The notes under the pieces: generated by a model
Seen by the model: only the letters and a program-made list of their open reading frames with translations
The model's database searches: none
Told to the model about the DNA's origin: nothing
Position numbers and translations under genes: made by a program
Part shown: positions 48,771-57,553 of the stretch, in pieces
How the letters are laid out: every line of letters begins with the position of its first letter
How positions within the stretch are numbered: position 1 is the stretch's first letter
Origin: JAEZHK01 sp040768845
Lineage (GTDB): Bacteria > Bacillota > Clostridia > Christensenellales > Aristaeellaceae
Assembly (NCBI GenBank): GCA_040768845.1
Contig: JAXGME010000006.1
Location: 222,125 to 286,124 of the forward strand
Length of the DNA: 64,000 bases
Reading direction: 5' to 3'

Positions 48771-49559
48771 TCATTTTCCCTCGCGGGCGCGGACGTACTC
48801 GTGGGCGCGCTCGCAGTTCTGCACCTTGAAAAAGCCGCCGTCGATGCCGATGACCTCCCCGGTGATGTAGCCCGCCTCAGGCGAAGTCAGGTACTTCACC
48901 AGGTGCGCCACATCCTCGCCGCCGCCGAAGCGGTTCATGGAAATCTGCTTCACCTGGATGCTGCCGCGCTCCTCGATCATCTTCGCGGTCATATCCGTGG
49001 CGATGATGCCGGGGGCGTAGGCGTTGACCGTGATCCCGTAGGGCGCAAATTCCGCCGAGGCGATGCGCGTAAGCATGTCGACGGCCGCCTTGCTGGCCGC
49101 GTAGGCGATGAGCCCCACATCGGCAAAGCGCCCCGAAATGGACGACGCGTTGACGATGCGCCCGTAGCGCCGCGCCTTCATGGCGGGCAGGCAGGCGCGG
49201 ATCATGTGCAGACCGCTTTTCAGGTTCACATCCATCACGCGGTCAAAGTAGGCGTCCGTCATGTCCTCAAAAAAGCAGAAGTCAAAGATTCCGGCGTTGT
49301 TGACCAGAATGTCCACGCGGCCAAAGCGCGCGACCACCTCGTCCGCCGCGCGCCGGGCCTCCGCCTCGATGGAAAGATCCGCCTTGAGCGCAAAGGACCC
49401 TTCCGAGAGGCGCGCGATTTCCGCCTCGGTGGCGGCCGCCTCCGCCTCATTGGCGCGGTAGACGGCGCATACGATGTTCCCGGCCCTGGCAAGTTCCACG
49501 CTGATGGCGCGGCCCATGCCGCGCGTGCCTCCTGTGACGATGGCAACCCGCTTGTCCAC
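48771..49559 (-). CDS. Short-chain dehydrogenase/reductase (FabG-like SDR)
   Basis: A 262-residue classical SDR. The NAD(P) motif is TGGTRGMG (about residue 8), NNAG follows at about 88, and the catalytic set is Ser in NASSISG, then Tyr and Lys in YAASK. The C-terminus has the FabG-style YITGEVIGIDGG. The substrate cannot be read from the sequence; a sugar or polyol dehydrogenase is suggested by its place in a sugar-transport cluster, and 3-oxoacyl-ACP reductase is the main alternative. It starts with GTG at 49559 after GGGGAGG. A weak promoter (TATAAT at 49613-49618, TTTTGC at 49636) lies upstream. Confidence 0.9.
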   Translation of the reverse strand: MDKRVAIVTGGTRGMGRAISVELARAGNIVCAVYRANEAEAAATEAEIARLSEGSFALKADLSIEAEARRAADEVVARFGRVDILVNNAGIFDFCFFEDMTDAYFDRVMDVNLKSGLHMIRACLPAMKARRYGRIVNASSISGRFADVGLIAYAASKAAVDMLTRIASAEFAPYGITVNAYAPGIIATDMTAKMIEERGSIQVKQISMNRFGGGEDVAHLVKYLTSPEAGYITGEVIGIDGGFFKVQNCERAHEYVRAREGK

Positions 49560-49612
49560 GGCGATTCCTCCCCTTCGTTCCGGCGCTGCGCCGCGCGAAC
49601 CGCGGCGCTTCA

Positions 49613-49641
49613 ATTATACCACCACGGCCGGCGGAGCAAAA
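49613..49641 (-). promoter_or_regulatory. Possible promoter of the SDR gene
   Basis: TATAAT (49613-49618) with a poor -35 TTTTGC (49636-49641) at 17 nt on the minus strand, in the 109-nt gap after the sensory binding-protein gene. Confidence 0.5.
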
Positions 49642-49668
49642 CCCCGGATTCCTCCATTTTGCGGCGCC

Positions 49669-50679
49669 TCAGGGTGCCTTGGATCGATCCGCCCCCGCGA
49701 TCTCCACCGGGTCCAGGATCAGCTTGCGCGGCAGGCCCTCCTCACCGCCAAGAATGCGCAGCGCGTACTCGATGGCCTGTTCGCCGCCGGTGGGGCAGTA
49801 GAACGTGGCGTCCAGGATGCCCTCCCGCACCATTTCCCTTCCGCCGCCGCGCCCGTCCAGCCCGTCCACCCCCACGTAGCGCACGCCCTCCGCCCGGAGC
49901 TTGTTCATCGCCACGTAGGCGCCGTAGGCCATGGCGTCGTTCTGGGCAAACACCACGTCCACCACGCCGGGGTTTTCCACCAGGTATTCCTTGGTGCGGT
50001 CCTCGGCCTGGTCCTGCATCCAGTTGGCCACCAGCCGCCCGCAGACCACCACGTTCTCCCGGCCGGAGATGGTGGCCCGGAAGCCCTCGCTGCGCTCGGC
50101 CACCGGCGGCGACCCGCTGACGCCCAGGATCTCCAGCACGCACCCGCCCTCCGCGCCCAATAGCCGCAGCACGGCCCGGCCGGCCATCTGGCCGATCTTG
50201 TAATTGTCCGGGCCGATGAACAGCGTATACGCCTCGCCGCGCACGTCCCTGTCCAGCACGATCACCGGGATCTTTTCAAACACCTCGCCGATCACCGGCC
50301 GGAGCGCCTCGCCGTCCACGGGGGAGACCACGAGCAGGTCAATGCCGTAGCCCATGAGCCTTTGGATGTCGGCGATCTGGCGCTGGGTGTCCTCCTGGCG
50401 CTTCTGCTCGTTGTCCTGGCGCTGGATGTCCTGGGAGGCGTTGGTGAAGATCACGCGGAGGTTGTCGTGGGGCGCGGCGGCGCGCTCAATGTCCTGGTTC
50501 ATGGTGATCCGCCAGGGCTCGGTGAGGTTTGCCTGGCTCATGCCGATGAGGTATTCCACCTGCGCGGGCCCCTCCTCGCCGGCGGGAAGGCCCACCCGGA
50601 GCGCGATCACCAGCGCCGTCAGCACCGCCAGCAGCACCGCGGCCAGCGCCGCGCCCCGCACCCATTTCAGCCGCGTCAT
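49669..50679 (-). CDS. Membrane-anchored sugar-binding protein, probable sensory partner
   Basis: A 336-residue type I binding-fold protein. The N-terminal hydrophobic helix (about residues 9-28) is not followed by a signal-peptidase or lipobox site, so it is probably anchored with the binding domain outside. Its first strands (YLIGMSQANLTEPWR) closely parallel the transporter's own binding protein encoded 3 kb upstream (YIIGMAQCNLGEPWR), but it carries an inserted charged stretch near NEQKRQEDTQ. Its ATG overlaps the regulator stop by 4 nt. The likely role is to report ligand to the adjacent kinase rather than to the transporter. Confidence 0.87.
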   Translation of the reverse strand: MTRLKWVRGAALAAVLLAVLTALVIALRVGLPAGEEGPAQVEYLIGMSQANLTEPWRITMNQDIERAAAPHDNLRVIFTNASQDIQRQDNEQKRQEDTQRQIADIQRLMGYGIDLLVVSPVDGEALRPVIGEVFEKIPVIVLDRDVRGEAYTLFIGPDNYKIGQMAGRAVLRLLGAEGGCVLEILGVSGSPPVAERSEGFRATISGRENVVVCGRLVANWMQDQAEDRTKEYLVENPGVVDVVFAQNDAMAYGAYVAMNKLRAEGVRYVGVDGLDGRGGGREMVREGILDATFYCPTGGEQAIEYALRILGGEEGLPRKLILDPVEIAGADRSKAP

Positions 50680-51863
50680 CGGCCCGTCTCCTCATCTCGG
50701 TATTCCGCCGGCGGCGCGCCCAGCACCTTTTTGAAGGCGGTGCTGAAGTAGTGGGGCGTCGAATAGCCCACGCGCCGGGCGACCTCGCGGATTTTGACGC
50801 CGCCGCCGTGCATGATCTCCACCGCCGCGCCCACCCGCACGGCGGTCAGATATTTTGAAAAGGGCATGCCCAGCTCCTGCTTCATCAGGCGGCTCAGATA
50901 GGACGGGTTGACGCCCACGGCGTCGGCCACGTCCTGAAGCCCCAGATCGGATCGGGCGTAGTTTTCGTGGATGTAGCGCGTCGCCTGCTCCACCGCCGCG
51001 GGGCGGGCGGCCTCCCGCTCCACGGCCTCGAGAAGCGCGTCGTACACCTCGTCCAGGCGGTCCAGATCGCCGGCCTCCGCCTGGGAGACGGCGGCGGACA
51101 CCATCAGCTGCACGCCGGCGCGGCGCGCGGCCTGCAAGATCCATTCGTCCATCGCCGGGTCCGCGTCGTAGAGCACCATGACGTGGTCCCGCTCGTCTCC
51201 GAACACGCAGGAAAAGCGGCAGCGGGACAGCGCGTCCCGGAGCGCGTCGGCAAAGGCGAACTGCAGGATCTTCGGGCGCCAGGGCTGCCCGGCGTCCGGC
51301 ACGGCGCGGATCATCAGCAGCACGGGGCGCGAAAGCTCCGGAAAGCCCAGCAGATGGCGGTGGTCCAGGCCCTCCTCCCGCGTCAGGTTCCCCCGGATCA
51401 GCTCCGAAAGGAATTCCTCCCTGAGCGAATCCCGGCGCTTTTCCAGCCGCGACATCGCCCAGGCAAAGTGCCTCTCCCGCTCGCGCTCCTCCAGCATCTG
51501 CTGAATGGCGGCGTCCAGCGCCGCCCGAAGGGCGGACAGCTCCACGGGCTTGAGCAGATAGGCGTTGACGCCCAGCTCCACCGCGCGCCGCGCGTATTCA
51601 AATTCCTCATACCCGGTGATCACGATGATCCGCGCGCCGCCGCGGGCCTGCCGGAGCCGCTCAATGAAGTCCAGGCCGCTGAGAAACGGCATGTTGATGT
51701 CCACCAGCAGGATGTCCGGCCGGAGGGCCTGGGCCAGCTCCAGCGCGCGCTCGCCGTCCTCGGCCTCCGCGGCGATTTCGATGTCCAGCCCCATGTGCTC
51801 AATCTGCGCGCGCAGCCCGCGCCGGATCTTGGGCTCGTCGTCCGCGATCATCAGCTTCCACAT
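50676..51863 (-). CDS. YesN-type response regulator with AraC domain
   Basis: A 395-residue regulator. The receiver (about 1-120) has LMIADDEPKIRRG, Asp in ILLVDINMPFLSG and Lys in YLLKPVEL. The middle region (about 130-285) resembles the linker found in large YesN proteins. The AraC domain (about 295-392) has NPSYLSRLMKQELG and ends APPAEYRDEE. I chose the ATG at 51863 because GGGGAGG lies upstream; the longer frame overlaps the kinase gene. It sits between the kinase and the anchored binding protein. Confidence 0.92.
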   Translation of the reverse strand: MWKLMIADDEPKIRRGLRAQIEHMGLDIEIAAEAEDGERALELAQALRPDILLVDINMPFLSGLDFIERLRQARGGARIIVITGYEEFEYARRAVELGVNAYLLKPVELSALRAALDAAIQQMLEERERERHFAWAMSRLEKRRDSLREEFLSELIRGNLTREEGLDHRHLLGFPELSRPVLLMIRAVPDAGQPWRPKILQFAFADALRDALSRCRFSCVFGDERDHVMVLYDADPAMDEWILQAARRAGVQLMVSAAVSQAEAGDLDRLDEVYDALLEAVEREAARPAAVEQATRYIHENYARSDLGLQDVADAVGVNPSYLSRLMKQELGMPFSKYLTAVRVGAAVEIMHGGGVKIREVARRVGYSTPHYFSTAFKKVLGAPPAEYRDEETGR

Positions 51864-51877
51864 GTCCGCCGCCTCCC

Positions 51878-53665
51878 CTACGCGCTCTCCCGGATGATTG
51901 GGTGCAGGATGGTCACCGTCACGCCCCCCGCCTCGTTGAGGGCATAGCTGAGGCCGTAGGCGTCGCCGTGGCTGAGGCGGATGCGGTTGTTGACGTTGAA
52001 GATGCCGTATCCGTGGTCGTAGGTCCCGCCCCCCGGCGTTTTGAGCGCCTCGTTGAGCTTTTCGCATTGCTCGGGGCTCATGCCCGCGCCGTCATCGATC
52101 ACCTGAAGCACCAGCTTTTCCCCGTCCTCCCGGGCGGTGACCCGGATGTGGCCGGTGCCCCGCTTCTGCTTGATGCCGTGGTAGATGGCGTTTTCCACCA
52201 GCGGCTGCAGCACGAGCTTGTTGACCAGGTCCCCCATGCAGCCCCCGTCGGCCTCGATGGCGTAGTCCAGCTTATCCTCGTAGCGCACCTGCTGGATGAA
52301 CAGGTAGCACTTCACGTGCTCGATCTCCTCGGACAGCGGGATGACCTCGCGGCCGCGGCTGAGGCCGATGCGAAAGAGCTTGGTCAGCGCGCTGACCATC
52401 TGCACGATTTCGATGGCGCCCCGCTCCTCGGCCATCCAGCGGATGGTGTCCAGGGTGTTGTACAGGAAGTGGGGCTTAATCTGCGCCTGCAGGGTCTTGA
52501 TTTCGGCCTCGCGCTTGTTGCGCTGCTCCACGTACACCAACTGCAAAAGCGATCGGATCTTCTCCATCATGGTGTTGAAGCCGGCGCCCAGCTGCGCGAT
52601 TTCGCCGTGGTCGCGGCGGCTGACAAAGCGCACGTTGAGGTTGCCGTGCTCGGCCTCGGCCATCAGCATGCGCAGCTTGGAGATGGGCTTTGTGAAGGAG
52701 GTGGAAAAGGTGATCGCCGTCACCGAGGCCACGATCACCGCGATCAGCGCCAGCATCAGCGTGTAGCGCCTGAGCTGCATCACCGGCTCCAGCACCTCGC
52801 CGCTTTTGAATACGCCCACCGTGCTCCAATCGGCCAGCCTGGAGTGGGTGCTCAGCAGCTGGTAGCGCCCGCCCTGCACCGTGTGCAGGCTGCCGCCGGG
52901 CGCGCCGCCAGCGATCCACTGGGGCTGGATGCGGTACACCGTGGGGTTGACCGGCGCGTACACCACCCGCCCGGCGTCGTCCATCACGAAGACGTAGCCG
53001 TTTTTGCCCAGGGTCAGGTCCTTGATGTGGTTCTCGATCACCGTCAGGCGCATGTCGGCCATGATCACGCCCAGCGGCTCGCCGCTCTCCGGGTCCATCA
53101 CGGCGCGGGCCACGGTCACGATGTCGTCGGCGCTGGGGTTGAAGATGTTGCGAAAGTTGCGGCCAATGGGCCGCCCGATCAGCACGCGGTCGCCGCCGGC
53201 GGCCACGGCGGCCCCGTACCAGGCGTCCTCGTCCACGGCGTAGCGGGCGATGCGGAAGATCTCGTTGGATACGTACAGATCGTGCCGGTTGGCGACCAGG
53301 ATGCCCGAAAAGAGGTCGCGGTTCAGGTCCACGTAGCGCTGCATCGTCAGACGCGCGCGGGTTTCGATGTCCACGCGGCCGGGCTCGTAAAAGCTGCGGA
53401 CGCGCAGAAAGTCCAGCACGTCCTCGTCCTGGGACAGGTAGGCGATCACCTGGTCCACCGCGCGCACGCTGGCGTCAATGTTGGTCTGGACCTGGGAGAG
53501 CATCTGGCTGGCGTAGGAGGTGGCCTGCTCGTCGATGGCCTGGGCGTAGAAGTAGTTGCCGAAGATCGTCATCACCAGAAGCGGGATCGAGATCAGCAAT
53601 ACCATGTACACCAGCAGCTGAACGCGCAGGCTCCTGTTCCATCCGTGTCCGACGCGCCACTGCAT
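51878..53665 (-). CDS. YesM-type sensor histidine kinase of the third ABC locus
   Basis: A 595-residue membrane kinase with a first helix (LLVYMVLLISIPLLVMTIF, about 17-35) and an extracellular dCache-like region (about 40-290) with VFVMDDAGRVVYAPV near the end. A second helix (about 300) and HAMP follow. The phosphoacceptor is in LQAQIKPHFLYNTLDTI (about 405), the N-box is QPLVENAIYHGI and the G-box is IDDGAGMSP. ATG at 53665 is preferred because GGAGGGG is properly spaced. It lies 99 nt downstream of the transporter's binding protein and heads a kinase/regulator/anchored binding-protein set. Confidence 0.92.
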   Translation of the reverse strand: MQWRVGHGWNRSLRVQLLVYMVLLISIPLLVMTIFGNYFYAQAIDEQATSYASQMLSQVQTNIDASVRAVDQVIAYLSQDEDVLDFLRVRSFYEPGRVDIETRARLTMQRYVDLNRDLFSGILVANRHDLYVSNEIFRIARYAVDEDAWYGAAVAAGGDRVLIGRPIGRNFRNIFNPSADDIVTVARAVMDPESGEPLGVIMADMRLTVIENHIKDLTLGKNGYVFVMDDAGRVVYAPVNPTVYRIQPQWIAGGAPGGSLHTVQGGRYQLLSTHSRLADWSTVGVFKSGEVLEPVMQLRRYTLMLALIAVIVASVTAITFSTSFTKPISKLRMLMAEAEHGNLNVRFVSRRDHGEIAQLGAGFNTMMEKIRSLLQLVYVEQRNKREAEIKTLQAQIKPHFLYNTLDTIRWMAEERGAIEIVQMVSALTKLFRIGLSRGREVIPLSEEIEHVKCYLFIQQVRYEDKLDYAIEADGGCMGDLVNKLVLQPLVENAIYHGIKQKRGTGHIRVTAREDGEKLVLQVIDDGAGMSPEQCEKLNEALKTPGGGTYDHGYGIFNVNNRIRLSHGDAYGLSYALNEAGGVTVTILHPIIRESA

Positions 53666-53764
53666 GCCCATCCCCTCCAGCCGCATCATAGCACACGCCG
53701 CGAAGGCGCGCAAGGCGCGCCCAATGCCCGCGCATCGGACGCGCCCCGCGCCGCCTCATGCGGC

Positions 53765-54721
53765 TTATTGGCCGCCCATGCGGGCGTAGATTTCCGGCGC
53801 GGTTTCGGGGGTGATGGCCTCGGTGCCGAGGGTGACGTTCTTTTCCAGTTCCTCACCCTTGACCAGCAGCTTGTAGGCGCTCTCGACGGCTTCCTTGCCG
53901 CCGGTGGGGTAGACCATCGACAGGCTCAGCCGGCCGTCCATGACGGACTTGATGCCGCCGTCCGGGGTGGGCAGGCCGTCCACGCCGACGAACAGGATGT
54001 CCTTTTCGCGGCCCGCGTTCTTGGCGGCGATGTAGGCGCCTTCGGCCATCGGGTCGTTGAGGGCGAAGAACAGGTCGATGTCGTCATGGGCCTGCAGCAT
54101 TTCCTCGGCCACGGTGATGGCCTTCTCGCGCAGCCAGTCGGCGTTGTTGGCGGCGATGATCTCGCACTTGGGGTTTTCCGCGATGCCCTCGCGGAAGCCG
54201 TTATCGCGGTCAATGCCGCCGGAGGTGCCCTCCAGGCCCTTGATCTCGCAGATCTTGCCGCCGTCGGGCAGCAGCACGGTGGCCACGTACTTGCCGCACT
54301 CGCGGCCGATGAGCACGTTGTCCGCGCCGATGAACTGGGTGTAGGTGTCGCCCTCAATCTTGCGGTCCAGCAGGATCACCGGGATTCCGGCTTCGTAGGC
54401 CTTCTTGACCACGTTGGTCAGCGGGCGCGCCTCGTTGGGCGAGGTGATGATCAGGTCCACGCCCATCTGGATGAAGTTTTCGATGTCGGCGATCTGCTTG
54501 GAGTTGTCCTGGGCCGCGTCGGAGTAGATGATCTCAAACATCGGGTAATCCTTGGCGGCCGCGGCAATCTGGTCGTTCATGGCGACGCGCCAGGGTTCGC
54601 CCAGGTTGCACTGGGCCATGCCGATAATGTACTTGTCCTTTTTGCCCGCCTCGGCGGACGCCGCCGCGGTCATGCCGACCGCCAGGATGAGCACCATGAG
54701 GACGCAGAGAATCTTCTTCAA
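53765..54721 (-). CDS. Sugar-binding protein of a ribose-type ABC transporter
   Basis: A 318-residue Peripla_BP_4 protein with a signal peptide (MKKILCVLMVLILAVGMTAA, ASAEA site) and no lipobox. The mature domain begins YIIGMAQCNLGEPWR and has VDLIITSPNEARPL, IPVILLDRKIEGD and FFALNDPMAEG. The open frame is much longer upstream, but TTG at 54721 gives a normal MKK start and has GGAGGGG at the right distance. It is the third gene of the operon ATPase-permease-binding protein, followed by sensory genes. Confidence 0.92.
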   Translation of the reverse strand: MKKILCVLMVLILAVGMTAAASAEAGKKDKYIIGMAQCNLGEPWRVAMNDQIAAAAKDYPMFEIIYSDAAQDNSKQIADIENFIQMGVDLIITSPNEARPLTNVVKKAYEAGIPVILLDRKIEGDTYTQFIGADNVLIGRECGKYVATVLLPDGGKICEIKGLEGTSGGIDRDNGFREGIAENPKCEIIAANNADWLREKAITVAEEMLQAHDDIDLFFALNDPMAEGAYIAAKNAGREKDILFVGVDGLPTPDGGIKSVMDGRLSLSMVYPTGGKEAVESAYKLLVKGEELEKNVTLGTEAITPETAPEIYARMGGQ

Positions 54722-54810
54722 TTTTTTCCCCTCCCATGTTGGTTGATGGTATTGGTTGCGCCTATGAAAGCCTCCGCGCGCGAGGCGTTCCATCGAAAAG
54801 AAGCGAAGGG

Positions 54811-55833
54811 TCAGTCCTTTTTCCGCTCGGCCTGGGCGAACACCGCCACGATGATGAGCAGGCCCTTGACCACCAGCTGCAGGTTGGAGTTGACGCCCTT
54901 GAGGCCCAGCATGTTGTCGAGAAGCCCCAGGATCAGGGCGCCCACCAGCGTGCCGGATATGCGGCCGCGGCCGCCCGCCAGGCTGGTGCCGCCGATGGCC
55001 ACCGCAGCCACGGCGTTGAGCTCGTAGCCGATGCCCTCGTTGGGGCCGCCCTGGCTGATCTGCGCGGAGTGCAGCATGCCCGCCACCGCCGACAGCATGC
55101 CGCACAGCACGAAGGCGATGATCTTGATCCGGTCCACGTTGATGCCGGACAGGTGCGCCGCCTGGGCGTTGCCGCCGATGGCGTAGAGCTGGCGCCCGAA
55201 GCGGGTATACTTGAGCACCACCCAGAACGCGACGATCAGCACCAGGAACACCAGCGCGGGCACCGGCAGCACGCCGCCGATGCGGTCCTGCAAAAACTCA
55301 AACTCGGGCGCGGCCAGTCCGGGACCGATGCCGTAGGTCAGCGGGATGCCGATGCCGTTGGACCAGAACCGGGCCAGACCCCGGGCGATGTTCATGGACG
55401 CCAGCGTCGCAATGAATGCCTGGATGCGCATTTTGGTGGTCACCACGCCGTTGAAAAGGCCGTAAACCGCGCCGATGCCCAGGCTCAGCACCACCGTGGG
55501 GATGAAGCCCAGGCCGTTGACCACCATCAGCGCCGCGCTGCCGGTGGACACCAGCCCCACCACCGAGCCCACCGAAAGGTCGATGTCGCCCAGCAGGATG
55601 ATCATGGTCATGCCGATGGCGATGATGCCGTTTTCCGATACGGCCCGGAGCACGTTCATGAAGTTGTTGATGTCCAGGAAGGTGTTGCGCCCCTTGGCGT
55701 TGACGCAGATCGCCGACGCGACGACGAATATGGCGATCAGCGCGATGTAGCTTTGAAATTGCTTGAGAAACGTCTTCCAGTCCATCGGGGGCTTCCCGCG
55801 AAGCCCCGGCTGAAGGGTTGGCCGGCTGGTCAT
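54811..55833 (-). CDS. Ribose-type sugar ABC transporter permease
   Basis: A 340-residue BPD_transp_2 permease. Key segments are IILLGDIDLSVGSVVGL (about 75) and GGTSLAGGRGRISG late in the chain. The start overlaps the ATPase stop by 4 nt; a second ATG sixteen codons later (MDWKTF) is possible. It is the single permease of this transporter. A small hairpin (GCCTC/GAGGC, 54770-54786) lies in the gap before the binding-protein gene. Confidence 0.93.
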   Translation of the reverse strand: MTSRPTLQPGLRGKPPMDWKTFLKQFQSYIALIAIFVVASAICVNAKGRNTFLDINNFMNVLRAVSENGIIAIGMTMIILLGDIDLSVGSVVGLVSTGSAALMVVNGLGFIPTVVLSLGIGAVYGLFNGVVTTKMRIQAFIATLASMNIARGLARFWSNGIGIPLTYGIGPGLAAPEFEFLQDRIGGVLPVPALVFLVLIVAFWVVLKYTRFGRQLYAIGGNAQAAHLSGINVDRIKIIAFVLCGMLSAVAGMLHSAQISQGGPNEGIGYELNAVAAVAIGGTSLAGGRGRISGTLVGALILGLLDNMLGLKGVNSNLQLVVKGLLIIVAVFAQAERKKD

Positions 55834-57347
55834 ACCACGTCCTCCTCCCGCATGGTGGCCGCATTCAGAAGTTTTTCCTGCGTGGCATCCGCCCGCAGGA
55901 ACGCCCCGGTGATCCGCCCCTCACAGAAGGTCAGGATCCGGTCGGAGATGCCGATGATCTCCGGAAGCTCCGAGGAGATCACCACAATGCCCATCCCCTG
56001 GGCCGCCAGTTCGCCGATGAGCTGGTAGATTTCCACCTTGGCGCCCACGTCAATGCCGCGGGTGGGCTCGTCCAGCAGCAGCACCCGGGGCTGCGTGATC
56101 AGCCAGCGCCCCAGCACCACCTTCTGCTGATTGCCGCCGGACAGCGCCTCGCAGGGGGTGAACCAGCCGGGCGCCTTGATGCGCAGGCCGCGCATCTGCT
56201 CCAGCCAGCTTTTGCGCTCCGCCGGGGCCCTCATGAAGCCCAGCTTGGAAAACGCCTTCAGCATCGGCAGCGACATGTTCTCGCCGATGGACCGGGGCAG
56301 CACCAGCCCCTTGCCCTTGCGGTCTTCGGTGGCAAAGGAGATGCCCATGGCGATGGCGTCCCCGGGCCCGCGGATCTGGGCGCGCCGGCCCTCCACGTAG
56401 ATGTCGCCGGTCACGTCCCGGGGATGCAGCCCGAAAATCGATTCAAACAGCTCGCTGCGCCCGGAGCCCAGAAGCCCCGCGATGCCCAGCACCTCGCCCT
56501 TGTGCAGCGTAAAGGAAATGTCCTTCAGCGACCGGCGCAGCCCCTGCCCCCGCAGGCACAGCTTCTCCACCCGCAGCACCTCGGCGCCGGGAACCGATTC
56601 GGCCTTGGGGTACATGTCCCGCACCTCGCGGCCCACCATCATGGAGATGATCTGGTCCCGGGTCGTCTCCCGGGCGCTCAGCGTGCCGATCAACTGGCCG
56701 TCCCTTAGCACGGTCAGCCGGTCCGCAATGCCAAACACCTCCTGCATGCGGTGGGTGATGTAGATGATTCCCACGCCCTCCCCGGCGAGCCTGCGGATCA
56801 CGTCAAACAGCTTTTGGGACTCCTGCTCGGAGATGGCGGAGGTGGGCTCGTCCATGATCAGGATGCGGGCGTTGAGCGACAGCGCCTTGGCGATCTCCAC
56901 CATCTGCTGCTCGCCCACGCGCAGCGCCTTGATGGGTCGGGCGGGGTCGATGTCCGGGTCCAGCATGTCCAGATATTTTTTGGCCATCTGCTCCATGCGC
57001 CGCATCTGCTCGAAGCCCAGCCGGTTGACCGCCTCGCGCCCGAGAAACATGTTCTCGGCCACGCTCATCTCCTTGACCAGCTGCAGCTCCTGGTGGATCT
57101 TGGCGATGCCCGCCTCCCGGGCGGCCAGCGGGTTTGCAAACACCCGGTGCGCTCCGTTTACGTAGATCTTTCCCTCGTAGTGCCGGAGCGCGCCGGAGAG
57201 CACGTTCATCAGCGTGGACTTGCCCGCGCCGTTCTCGCCCATCAGCGCCAGCACCTCGCCCGGGTACAGGTCGATGCTGACGCCGCTGAGGGCGCGCACG
57301 GCCCCGAAGCTCTTGGAGATGTTTTCCATTTTCAGAAGTGCTTCCAC
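55830..57347 (-). CDS. Ribose-type sugar ABC transporter ATPase (RbsA/MglA family)
   Basis: A 505-residue tandem ATPase. Domain 1 has GENGAGKST, LRVGEQQMVEIAKAL and LIMDEPTSAI. Domain 2 has GLLGSGRSELFE, LSGGNQQKVVLGRW and LLLDEPTRGIDVG. It starts with GTG at 57347 after AGGAGG. It is the first gene of the long minus-strand operon down to the sensory binding protein. Confidence 0.95.
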   Translation of the reverse strand: MEALLKMENISKSFGAVRALSGVSIDLYPGEVLALMGENGAGKSTLMNVLSGALRHYEGKIYVNGAHRVFANPLAAREAGIAKIHQELQLVKEMSVAENMFLGREAVNRLGFEQMRRMEQMAKKYLDMLDPDIDPARPIKALRVGEQQMVEIAKALSLNARILIMDEPTSAISEQESQKLFDVIRRLAGEGVGIIYITHRMQEVFGIADRLTVLRDGQLIGTLSARETTRDQIISMMVGREVRDMYPKAESVPGAEVLRVEKLCLRGQGLRRSLKDISFTLHKGEVLGIAGLLGSGRSELFESIFGLHPRDVTGDIYVEGRRAQIRGPGDAIAMGISFATEDRKGKGLVLPRSIGENMSLPMLKAFSKLGFMRAPAERKSWLEQMRGLRIKAPGWFTPCEALSGGNQQKVVLGRWLITQPRVLLLDEPTRGIDVGAKVEIYQLIGELAAQGMGIVVISSELPEIIGISDRILTFCEGRITGAFLRADATQEKLLNAATMREEDVV

Positions 57348-57420
57348 GGAGCGCCGCCTCCTGTCGCCCGCCGCCCGAAGGCCCGCCGGATGCTTAATAA
57401 AAACGAATGATTCCTGTAAT

Positions 57421-57429
57421 ATTATAACA
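57421..57429 (-). promoter_or_regulatory. Extended -10 promoter of the third ABC operon
   Basis: TGTTATAAT on the minus strand (extended -10) about 75 nt before the ATPase start, in an AT-rich patch. No convincing -35 is seen, which suits an activator-dependent promoter. The 206-nt gap holds no gene. Confidence 0.6.
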
Positions 57430-57504
57430 GTTTGTTTGCGCGTAATTCCTTCAATTTTCCTTGATTGTGATTCAATTTTGCGACATTTGCGCCGTGTGGC
57501 GCAA

Positions 57505-57540
57505 AAGCCGCCCCCGGCCCGCGCGGGCCGGGGGCGGCTT
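57505..57540 (-). terminator. Terminator of the glycyl radical enzyme operon
   Basis: A perfect 18-bp palindrome (half-site AAGCCGCCCCCGGCCCGC) lies 13 nt after the enzyme's stop; TTTT closes its 3' end on the minus strand. Confidence 0.85.
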
Positions 57541-57553
57541 GGGGCCGGGGCCG

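Noticed and set aside
51902..55027. 1041-residue plus-strand ORF
   Set aside because: Antisense across kinase and binding-protein genes, His/Val/Asp-rich without any motif.
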